Assembly: GCF_000003815.2 (NCBI RefSeq)
Contig: NC_049994.1
Location: 12,480,994 to 12,544,993, forward strand
Source: Branchiostoma floridae
Lineage: Eukaryota > Chordata > Leptocardii > Amphioxiformes > Branchiostomatidae
DNA length: 64,000 nucleotides
Direction of reading: 5' to 3'
The notes beneath the pieces are model-generated. The model was given only the letters and a program-made list of their open reading frames with translations, had not been told where the DNA came from and made no database searches. Position 1 is the first letter of the stretch; each line of letters begins with the position of its first letter. A program made the position numbers and the translations under genes. Positions 25,101 through 37,100 of this stretch are shown one piece after another.

Positions 25101-28100
25101 TTTCTGTTCCAGTACCCACCCCTAGTTCATACCATTGAAACTGTTCTGAAACTCATCTGGTAAAAGTTTTACCTACACAATATAAGTAAGCGAAAGACCA
25201 GCTTTTTTTAAAAGCTCTTGTTTGAGTTGGTAGTGGAGTCATGTAGCTTCCAGTTAGACTTTTTATTCAGCCTGCTTCCTATTCAAGTTAAGACACTTGC
25301 TTGTCCTATCATAATGAAGGATAAATGTATCTATTACAATGTATGTACAAAATTAAAGTTTGACTTGACAAGTATCCAGACTCCTCATACATTTTAATGT
25401 ACTTTGTTCAACTCTATTGTAATATGTATCACTAGAGTTTTGGCCAGCCTAAAAAAAAATTACAAGAAAAAAAAAAGATAATCCCTACCTACCGACCCTA
25501 ATTTTGTCAGGACTGAAACAGGAAACACAACATTTTTTCCTAGGCCTGAGTCTCTTGATGGGAACAATCCTTCTGTCCTTGGCTTGTCCTTTCTACCCGT
25601 CTGTACTGACAATTATATTGGTACAACAAGTCAGAACGATGTTAGCTTGGACAAAAACGCCACATATTGCATACTAATGGGGTGTAATATCATGATTTGG
25701 CCTTTGAAAGGGCCGGCCATGAAATGTTTGTGATAAGAGCTGTTATCATTTGCTATCTATGGGAAAATATATTCTGATAATAAGTAACGGTTACAGTAGT
25801 TCACCTTTATCCGTGGGGTAGTCTACATGATCTGTTATTTTTAAAACAGGGTATTTAGGACTTTTTAAATATCTGACAAAACTTGTTTTTACGATAGCAA
25901 ATTATAGAACCTAACTAGGGGTGGGTACCTGTATGGTGTACCGGTACAAAACTGTTTTTTCTTGTTTGACAGGTCCAGCAAAACCAGACCCGAAAAATCA
26001 GTGGACCGGATGTTGGAGTCCGGACCTGGACCTGATCCTCTGGACCTGGACCTGATCCTCTGGACCTGGACCGTACCTGTACCTGAATTTTCTGTACCAG
26101 TTGTAACCACCCCTAATTCTAACCAATTTCCTTTCCCCCAACCCTGTAGCCATTACAAATCTGCTGAAAAAGGCTGGCTCATCAGTGAGAGTTAAATCAC
26201 GGCTCCCCAGGCGCTGTATCAGATGGAGACAAATAACCAGTCTAAATAAAGCCGTGGATAAGTCACTACTGTAGGGCTAGGAATACTGTGTGCATATGCA
26301 TTTTTGTGCATTAAAGATTGGAGCTATACACCTAATTTTTGACTGTGGGTAAACTGGTGTACCTAGATTATATTTGTGTAGGGTTATGTACATACAGAAA
26401 GGTGTTATTCTATGCAGCATATTCCTGACCTTGATGTATCAGAAAAAAATTAGAGCCTTTGTTGTACATTTGCATTACTTTGATTTGTTTAAAACCTTTA
26501 ACTTAGCTACAGAATTATGAATGCAAGCCCTTAAGACAAGCAGTAAAGTTTACGATTAGGTTTGTTGACATTCTACTTTGTCTTAATCCCTTAAATGTAT
26601 GATCTACATACCGGGTAATGTAAATTTCTACTAAATTCTAGGTTAAGTACCGGTGCATGTAAATTTCTAGGCTAGGTGTATCTAGATTTCTAGGTTTACC
26701 TATCAGAGAAAAAAAATTTGGATCCCTGCATTGCTCCTGAATTTCTTTCCATCTGAGGAACTGTTCCTTGCATTGCCACGGTATTGATTTGGTGGCCTCT
26801 GGACCTCTGGGTAAAGATTCCTCGTGATTTCTCATTTGCACCTTAGTCCTTCCTGATTCTACTGTCTAAAGTATTGATCTATGTATCTACAGTGATGAGG
26901 CTATTTTCCTTCTCCTCAAGTATCAAATAGTAATGCTAGTTCTCCTTTATTTGCGGGGTAACCTATATCAATTCTTTTTTAAGCAGAGTATTTAGGGATA
27001 TCAAGTCCATGGACGGCACATTATCTTGAAAATTGCTGTGATATTTTGAAAATATTGTAATTTGAAAGCATAGTCTGTTGGCTTGATATCCCTGAATACC
27101 ATTTTTAAAAACAACGGATATAGGTTACCCAATGGATAAAGGTGAACTAGTGTTACAGTAAAAATAGGTTCTAACAAATGAAATTTTAAGCTGTTCTACA
27201 GTAGATGTTAGAGGATCAACTGTATAACAAGGAATTTCTCTTAAGATAGAAATTTTCAAAAATCAGTGTACAGATGAAAAATTTATTGCGAACAGTGGAG
27301 GCATGTAACTAGTAGAAGAATTACACAGTTCACTAAGATGAACATGCTGTGGTCAAGTTGTAAATTATTAACCACTGAATTTCTGCGGGTTCTGTAGTGG
27401 CAAATTACATATCAAGAAACTTGTTCTATCTATAGTTCAGCTTCTGACAGAGGAAACTGACATCTTGGTTTGTAGATTTGAAAATGATATAAAGATTCAA
27501 AGAAACATCTGATGGCTTTACTATTTAGCTAAGTAACCCTTTACCAAACTTGTATTGACCATTGGCTGAGGTTACAGGTAGAAATAGTTCAGCATTTGGC
27601 AATAGTAAAATAAAGAAGAGAGGCTCCAAGAAAAGATACAAATCTCTTTGAGCACCCCTCTTTATACATGCAAATAGAACAGTCCAACTTACACTGTCTT
27701 GCCTCCATACTACACGGAACAGTGACTTAAAATATTTCTTCCAATTAAGCCTCGCGCACCTTCGAAGGTACGACCTTTCCAAAGTGGAAAATTTATTGAG
27801 GATATTCCGAAAGCAATCTGCCAATACCCGATGGGACTATCCTCACACCTCCTGTCGAAAGGCATGAAGTTTGGGTTCACATAAAAGGGAGCTCAGTCTG
27901 ATTAAATGTTTTATCCTTCTGTGACTTCAAACACAAAGCCTTGGCATACTGTGTGTGAGATAGCAAAAGGGCAGCGTGCATTGCTAATGAAATTACCGCA
28001 CAATGAGATTCGCTATCGCAGCTGGATAGATGGGATGATACTTTCATTAGGGGCTCAGATGGTGGTTGGATTGGAAAATGCAGACAAATGTCATCAAAGG

Positions 28101-31100
28101 AATCTGTAGAATTGAATAAATCAATTTCGCTTGATTACAAAAACTTCATCAAATGTTACTCTGAAGGCGGATTGTTCGAATGATTGCCCTTTTCTTATTG
28201 GGAAATACAGCGGGTTATATTAGCCACAGACATATCAAAAATCACAGTGGTAACACCAAAATACATGTATATGCATGTATCATACATAGAGATTGCATTC
28301 TGGCAGAATTGCGGATTCTACTGGTAGATCCTAATAAGAGCCTGTAGATTTATATATGCTGCCTTAAATTCAAGTACAGTCAGAACTTCCAAACTTCAAT
28401 TCATGTAGCCTAGATACCAGTTCCCAGCCCGATCTCAAAAATATCTATCGCACACAATAGATATTTTTGAGATTGGGCTGAGGTCTGGTATCCAGGCTAC
28501 AATTCATGTCACTTTTATATATATCAAGGGCTTGACTTGAAATCTAGGATTCATTGATGGATCTGTAGATGGATCTATTGATGTAGGGACAAGATACGGG
28601 ACAGTACCACGTACAGATTGTCATGGTCATAGCTGATAGACTAGAGGAGGGGACCTCCAAGATCGAGAAGAGTAGAAGATCCTTACATATCCCTAGCATC
28701 CTGATTGTCTCTAGCTCTGTCAACAAGGATTCCAATCGGGATCTCAGAGTCAATATAATCAGTGATTTTGCCAGATCAGAGGCTCTATCCCGACATATAA
28801 ATGGTATGTGAAATAAAGGCAATACTAGAAAGGCAACATTTAGAGAAAATGCAGGAAAATGTGGGAAAATAGAGTGTTCATGGTGTTTACTTTTAAGTTT
28901 GCGATAGCCCCATAGACTGTAGTCCCATACTATAATGGAAAAATGTTCGTGGTGAAGTGGTCAACGTGAAAACCGCGAACATCAAAACCACTGCGAACAT
29001 TTCTGCATTTACAGCATAGCCATTCTTGAAGAAAATCAGAACCACATTAACAAGTACTAGTACTAGTAGGCAAACATAGAACAAGTATTGCATGGTTGCT
29101 TACATTGATTGAACACTCATGACAGAAGAAGACAAAAGATGAAGATGAAGAGGAACCAGCAAAAACAATGTTATCCATACAAGAAACAAAATGATTCTTT
29201 TGAACAAAGTCTGCACAAAATCAATTTCCTTTATTCCTATGTGCGGTCTCCATTCTATGAATCAGCATCGTCCCAGCTTCTCCATCTGTATCTAAGGCGA
29301 CAGACATCTATTTAAGTGTGCTGGGAGTATTCTGCCCCACAACAGCGTAATCTAATTTGCTACTGTTTTCTAACATGAGCAATTGTCATCAGAGGTAGCT
29401 GGGATACAGCCAAGAAAGACAGCGGGCATCGTCAGTGAGAGGAAATGCTGTATGATTGATATAGGTCTCTGACTGAGTCAAATCAAATCAAATTCCAACA
29501 ATGCCAGGCTTCTACAGGAGGGTAGCAGAGAAACACTACAAAGCTTATCTTGGTTACAAAATGAGTATCAAGATAAAATCTTAGTTAACTGTTACTGAGC
29601 TGTTACCATTAACACCAGAAGTTCCACACATTTCAAAATGGCCAGAGAACACAAGCTTGGAGAGTAGCTTTTATGTATACTAGTAACTATAGCAGTATAC
29701 TAGTACTTAGTCTAGTATTTTTTGCTTGAAAAGCTACTCTCCAAGCAGAGGTTTGGCTCTGGCTGTTTTTGAATGTGTGCATTCTTGTCAAGTTTTCTAT
29801 TTTGTAAATTGTATCGTTTTCTTTACATCTGTCGACCAAATGGTACAAAATAAAAAGCCTGACAAAAACGCGTCTAAAAGACAGCTGGAGCTGAACCTCT
29901 GCTTGGAGAGTACAGAAAAGCTACTATTACATTGGATAGGGGTCAATGACCTGCAGGTGTCCGTTGATCCCTAAAAAATCATTGAAATGAAGTCAGCCAT
30001 GTTCAAACTCAACGTGTCCTTTTGAGCTCGCATACTCCCTGGGCCAGCTACTTTTCTGCTGGCCATGGGTGATACCGGTTATAAGAATGAAGGCAAACCC
30101 TTGGAACCAAACGGTATCAACGGGGAATTCAAAATTATGCTGAAATTCTCTTGCTTCACCTAGGAGTAGGACTTCCGATGGCTTAACGAAGAAATGGAAC
30201 TGTGCTTGTAAGCTCTTGAATCTGGACAGAATCAGTATCTGGAGCGGAGCCATACAGGATCCTGGTTACCAACAGAGGAAAATCCTTTCTCAATTTTAAG
30301 ACTTTCTCAGTAAATGCATCAAAAAGTCCTTTAACTTCCTGGAAAATTGGAAATGTTCAGAGGGATTTGCTTTCACAGCGTTCTTGTCAGTTTTGAGTTT
30401 GCAGTTGAAAAAAGGGCAAGCTGAAGGCTGAAGTGATTGTGAAGCAGTAACTAAGAAAACCACCCACAGAAAGTCATTGTATGGGTGGAAAAAAACTTGC
30501 CAAGATCCATATTTTCCATCTAAAGTTGGTATCAAACCAGACAAAACAGAGGACACGTCTCTCTCTGTCTGACATTTGTGCTTGGCCGAGTTACAAGACT
30601 AATTCGCCCTCAATTTTGTCTGGCCATGAAAGATACATAATATATATGGGAGGCAATCCAACCTGCCTGATAGTCAGCCAAAAAACTCTCCACGCTGGAG
30701 GGAATGGGTTTTAGATGCGATCGTGACCAGGCTTTTACAGGGACTTTTGACGTCAACATTTATATGGAAAACTGCTAATGGTACAAGGAGGGGGAGGGGG
30801 GATTTATTTTAAAGCCCTGCAGGTAGGCATTATTGATAATAAAAACAGTACTGTCTGGAGGCACTTGTGAACTAAATCAGTAAATGTCTGCCTAGAGTCA
30901 GAGGTAGTAGCAGAGGAATCATACCAATTAACCAATATGTCAATAAGAAATGGGTTATATAGTTTTGCAAGAATAACATGCACGGCTTCTGTATCTATAT
31001 CTGTATAGATATATGTAGACCTCGGGGTTGGACAAGTCCACTAGCCGGATTGTCCAGGGCAAGTGAAAGTGCTTATCAGGCAAGTGCATGTCCTGCACCA

Positions 31101-34100
31101 CTTGCCCGATCGGGCAAGTAAGATTTTTCCATGAAAGAGATTTTGCTATACATGTTACCTTTCACAGTCATACCATCAAGCAGTAGTCAACACAGAAAAA
31201 TAGAGCCAACAATAAAAGAATTCAATTGATGGAATTGAAAATACTTAGACAAATGTCATTTGCATGTTCAGATAAGTGAAAAGTTTGTTCAGGCAAGTAA
31301 ATTTTCTATGTACTTGCCCGATAGGACAAGTAAATTTTACAAAAATTGCCCAACCCAGGGCCTTACACAATTTACAAACACTCATTTACTCAGTACAGGT
31401 TTTGTGCAGGTAGACACCAGAAATCTTTTGCACATCTCCAATTCTACCTGCACTAACCTTCATATGCAGGTGGTACTACTAAATGCATCTAAATTTTAAG
31501 CTCGCTGAGATTTACTTTCGTGGTAGCGGGAAAATGGAGTGTTTGCGGTGGTTTTAAGTTTGCAGTAGCGCCATAGACTGTAGTCACATTCTATTATGGA
31601 AAAATGTTCACGGTGGTTTTAAGTTTGCAGTGAAGTGGCCACTGCAAAAACCGCAAACATAAAACTACCACAAACATTTCTGCATTTACAGTACTACCAG
31701 CCTTAGATGCCATGCCCTGAAATTTGTGCCTTCCACTGAGAATTTAGAGAGCTGAAAGTTAACTCGATGAATTCTGCACAGTGGTTGCAAGCAATAAAAC
31801 GATAGGTTTATTTTCAATTTTTCCCCCACCAACGAATGATACATCACTTCTAATGGGCAGCAAAATCTAATGCTGTTATGCATTTTTAATACTGATCGCC
31901 AGGGAATACAATTTTACGTCTTACTCTGCATAGATAACGTTGCTCCATTCTGATAAAGAGATGAATATGAATAACTGTACCTAGTTTGACTTGAAAGTTC
32001 AAACTATAATGAAACGAAATTTTAACTGCCACTGACGGACTATAAATACCAAATGCGCGGGTGTGTCTGATAGCCTGTACCAAGTGATTTCGGATGAACC
32101 TGAGGAGTGTCACTGGTTCTGTCGTAATTGCAAGAAAGGGGCCCAGAAGTTGTATCTCAGTGTCATAGCACTTACGGGGGAATTACAGTCAGTCAACGAG
32201 AAACTCCGTTTACTGGAAAGTAAGGATTCTGAGCTAGAAGCGAGAATACATCTCCTAGAAGAGTCCCAAACAAACACACAGCACACGAGCGGACTAACAG
32301 AAGAGCAACTTATTGAGAAAATCGTGAACAAAACTACAGAAACTGTAACTAAGTCAGTAAAAGACAACGTAGACAAACAACTAAGCGAAAAAGAGGACCA
32401 AGAGTCCAGGAGGTTAAACCTCATAGTGCACAACCTACCTGAGTCCAACTCCAGGCAAGGTGACATAGACAGCTTTACTGAACTCGTAAAGGAAGAATTC
32501 AAGTTGAAGGTGAATGTCACCAATGCCCAGAGACTAGGTAAGCCAAGTATTGAGAATACCAGACTGGTCAAGGTAACCATGGCCAATCTAAGTGAAAAGA
32601 AACAAGTACTGGCATTGGCCAGGGAACTGAGAGAAAGCGCACACGAGGTCTACAGCCAGGTCTACATCCGCCCAGATTTAACCAAGAAACAACTTGAAGA
32701 ATCAAAAAACTTGAGAGAGCAACTGAAAGGAACAAGAGAAAGAAATCCAGACAGGAAGTGGATAATAAGAAGGGGACAGATTGTAGAGGCAAACTAGACC
32801 AGCTTAATTACCACGATTTGAGCGTATTGTACACCAACACAGACAATTCAATCATGAGCAAGTATGACGAACTTTGTGCAATCATTACAGAAAAACAGTA
32901 CGATGTTATATGTCTGACCGAAATTAAACCTAAGCAAGGATCTCTACCCGATCGACAAGTTATGCAAATACAGGGCTATGATCTGTTCACCAGTGACTTA
33001 GAATCTCCAAACACTAGAGGCACATGTGTATACATCAAAGCAGTGTATAAGGCAAAGCAGGTGATCCCGCCGACAGAATTTGTAGACTGCACCTGGGTAT
33101 CAATACAAGGAAGAAATGACACGTCCATACTAATTGGAACCCTATATAGGTCAGGAACACCAGCTCTTGCAATTACCAGAGACCTGGCTCTTCACGAGAC
33201 GTTAAATTGGGCGGTTAACACGCAAGACTCACATGTGCTGATCACAGGAGATTTTAATCACCCTAACATAACTTGGACCCCATCACCACACTTACGGGCC
33301 ACACATGCTGATAATACTGACAACCCTGCAACTAGATTTATTGAATGCATGCGCGACACCTACCTTTACCAGCATGTCACAGGACCTACAAGGTACCGTA
33401 GCGACCAAACCCCCACACTTGACGACTTAGTCCTCAGTAATGAGGAGGGGATGATAGAGCAGATTACACATGAGGAACCACTAGGCGCAAGCGACCATGT
33501 TAGAATTGAGTTCAAGTTTGTCTTCAGCACACCAGTCAAGGAGAACAAGAAGACAACTTGGAGATTTGACAGAGGTAACTACGAAATGATGAGAGAGGAC
33601 TTGAAGCTCAACTGGGAAAACCTGCTCGAGGGTAAGTCGACCCAAGAAGCTTACGCCTTATTCCGGCAGAAAATTGCGGAAGCAGCCCAGAAACACGTCC
33701 CAACAAAGACAATTGACATCTCTAAAAAGAAACTCAAACCATCTTGGATGGATGAGGAAGCATTCCGCAAGCTAAAGAAAAAGCACCACGCCTGGATAAG
33801 ATATTTGAATACTAAAGACATCAGCGACTGGACAGCGTACAAACGAGCTAGAAATGCGGCCACACATGCGTCTAGGAAGGCACGCAAATCATTTGAGAGG
33901 AAACTTGCCGCAGAAGCCAGATACAATAACAAAGCCTTCTGGAACTACGTCAACAGTCGCCGAAAGACTAGAACACAGGTGGGAGATCTGAAGGATGCAC
34001 ATGGGAACTTTACTGCCATCAACAGCGAGAAAGCAGAGATACTGAACAACCAATACTTTAGGACGTTTACACAAGAGGATCACGAGAATATCCCGACATT

Positions 34101-37100
34101 CCCGAGGATCCAGTCAACCACGGCTCTTGACACAATTAACATCACAGAAGAGATGGTGCTTGAGCAGCTACAGTCACTCAGAGTGGACAAATCTCCAGGC
34201 AAAGATGGCGTACACCCTAGAGTGCTCAAAGAGCTAACAGACGAGATTGTTGGCCCCTTAACCCAAATCTTCCAAAAAAGCATCAATGACGGCAAACTCC
34301 CAGACGAGTGGAGAGAGGCCAGTATAACCCCCATCTACAAGAAGGGAGACAAGTCAGACCCCGCGAATTATAGGCCGGTGTCTCTGACTTCCGTGCCATG
34401 CAAGATGCTAGAGAGGATTATAGTTAATGAATTGATCACCCACATACGGAACAATGATCTCACATGCGAGCAGCAGCACGGGTTCACACATGGGAAATCC
34501 ACTATAACCAACCTACTGGAAGCAATGGATGTCTGGACTGAGGCCCTAAGTCATGGCCTGCCAGTTGACGTAATCTTTTTAGATTACGCCAAGGCCTTTG
34601 ACACAGTGCCACATGAGAGGCTTTTGAGGCGGGTAGAATCCTTCGGAATCGGCGGTAGCCTTCTGCAATGGATCCGTAACTTTCTGACACAACGGAGGCA
34701 GCAGGTTGTGGTGAACGGAAGTGCCTCTTCTTGGAAACCGGTTATAAGTGGAGTGCCTCAGGGCTCGGTCCTAGGACCGCTTCTTTTTACGATTTTTGTA
34801 TCAGACATCCCGGAAAAGATCCAAAACTTTGTCTCGTTGTTCGCGGATGATACAAAAATCTATGCTGCTACCCAAAAATGCGAACAAAGTGCGCATACAT
34901 CTTGCCTGCAGGCAGACTTGAACAGCCTACAAGAGTGGTCTGTAAAGATGCAGATGCGATTTCATCCCGACAAATGCAAGGTTATGCATCTAGGGAAGGC
35001 CAATCCCCAGCACAAGTACACAATGAACAAAGCAGATGGAACTAAGCACATGCTGGAGAGTACAGACGAAGAAAAGGACTTAGGGGTCACTATTGACAAA
35101 AATCTGAAGTTCAGCAAACATGTGCAAGTGCAAGCGAACAAGGCGAACAGAGTTCTTGGTCTGATCAAGCACACCTTTGCACATATTGAAAGAGAATCCT
35201 TTTTACTTCTGTACAAGAGCCTAGTGCGACCGCACCTAGAATATGCAACAACAATATGGTCCCCCAAGACCAAGAGAGACAGAGACACAGTGGAAAGAGT
35301 GCAGCGACGAGCCACAAAACTGGTGAAAAGTATATCCCATCTCACGTATCCAGAAAGGCTAAAAGAGCTGGAGTTACCCACGTTACACTTCAGAAGACAG
35401 AGATCTGACATAATCCAGCTGTTTAAGATTACACACGGGCTTGATACAGTTAGAGTGAATAACCACTGCAACCTATGCGGGAGAGCCATGTTTACACCAA
35501 GCTTGGCATCAAACACACGAGGGCACCAGTATAAGTATCAAATCCAAAAAGCTACGGGCCCGAGGGCACACTTCTTTCCCACACGAGTTACCCCAGCATG
35601 GAATAAACTCTCACAGAGCACAGTGAATAGCAAGTCAGTGAAAGAGTTCAAGACAAGACTGGGGCAGGAATGGGGACTGCACCCAGACAGACATGAGTAC
35701 CACTTCTCTTACTGATGCTACCACCGCCACAACTAGGACAGCCTTATTACCCGCAAGGGTATCGACTGGCTGTGGTTCAAGGTAAAGATTCAAGGTAAAG
35801 ATAAATGACAGTGATATTATATGATCACAATTTGTCTGAGGGTTTCATTTTCAGACAACCAACTAAAGAGAATCGCTTGAATATGAGAAGATCACAGAAA
35901 GCAACTCCGACTATTACACCAGAATCCTTGGTCTCTGGGGTGCATGTCAGTTTATAGATTGTCACATTTCCAGCTAGGGAACAATCTGTTCTAAACCAGA
36001 GATTTCTTTCACCTGATACTAAATATTGAAAACTGATTTGCTTATAAATGGTAGCAACAATGCATTTTGTGAGATACAATAGACAAAGTGCAAATCCTCC
36101 TTTTGTATTTTGTTTTCTTCATATAACATCAAGCATGTGAAATAATGTATTTCATATGCACCATTTGCAACACAAACTCAACAGGGACCCATCAGAATAC
36201 ATGCATAAAAAACAGTCCTTTGTCTTCATTATAACACACTTATAAGTAGGCTAAGCCAAGATACATTTCTTAATCAGAATTCAGATGCCTAAGAATGAAT
36301 TTGGCACTTCAATTCCAATTCCAAGAGGAATATCTTTAGCAACACGTCAATATCAGTTTACTGTTTAGTTCAAATAGAAATTAGAATAATATCTCTTTTT
36401 CTAATTGAGCGTAATCTTTTTATATAATGTTTTTTTTTTCATTGTGAGTTACTAGCCTTAAAACAATAAGACTTTTTATTACTTCCTGGTTGCCAATGCA
36501 AAACACAGATGTTCTGCTTTTCCTTTTAAGAGTTATAAATGACCATCATAAAACAATAAATTTGTCTTTCAGTGACAGAAACTTTTTGTACAAAGTATTG
36601 CCAACATGACGACATCATTACTTTGACCAAGGCTGGCCAAAAGTCAAAATCAACAAATCCTGGAACTACCCTAAGTTTTCATGGAGATAATGCAATAGTA
36701 AATGACAAACTAATCAAACATTTAGTTGCCTTTATGTCATTTATGAAAATGAACAACAGAAAGGAATATCATTGCTAAATATTTTGTTTATCTATATATT
36801 TTACGACAGACTTTATACAGAAATACAACAAAGCTTCTTTGCATACATCATCAATACAAAAGAACATCATCAATACAAAAGAACAAAGACAAAACTGACC
36901 TCCTCATTAATTATGTATATATACAGGGTAACACTAACAGCTATATTCGTGTTCACCTTTTCATTCTCTTTCAATTGCCCCTAATTACAACAAAGGTACC
37001 AGCAGTCCAATTAAGCATTGCGCATTGCACATTAACCCTTAACAAACGCCCCTCCCCCACCCATGTGCGCACCTGACGATCACCTGAGACCAAACCTTAA

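Larger units (their letters stand above)
19688..32039. other. STT3B intron 1, part downstream of the LINE (transcript orientation)
   Basis: About 12 kb with no coding exon I can support. It is made up largely of repeats: family A, B and C MITEs, hAT-like copies (20373; a diverged one near 26275-26545), a TCCG-rich stretch near 21215, paired 'CTTGGAGAGTAGCTTT' inverted segments at 29651-29926, and the element with GGACCTGGACCTGATCC repeats near 26020. Short open frames here lack homology or splice support. Confidence 0.6.
32042..35800 (+). mobile_element. CR1-like LINE retrotransposon, 5' truncated, in STT3B intron 1
   Basis: Two overlapping frames (ORF1 then ORF2) lie on the strand opposite to STT3B. 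The left edge cuts into a Cys-rich finger at about 32042-32054, as expected for a 5'-truncated copy. After the ORF2 stop (35715) an 85-base 3' region ends in a tandem TTCAAGGTAAAGA (two copies, about 35775-35800), like the short repeated 3' tails of CR1-clade elements. I cannot see a target duplication, which is usual for this clade. The undamaged ORF2 points to a young insertion. Confidence 0.88.

Noticed and set aside
30481-30714. Small plus-strand frame with basic residues in STT3B intron 1
   Set aside because: No conserved motif or splice context; length expected by chance in this region.
36572-36778. 68-codon plus-strand frame near the 5' side of STT3B intron 1
   Set aside because: AT-rich, no homology that I can see, no promoter or splice support.
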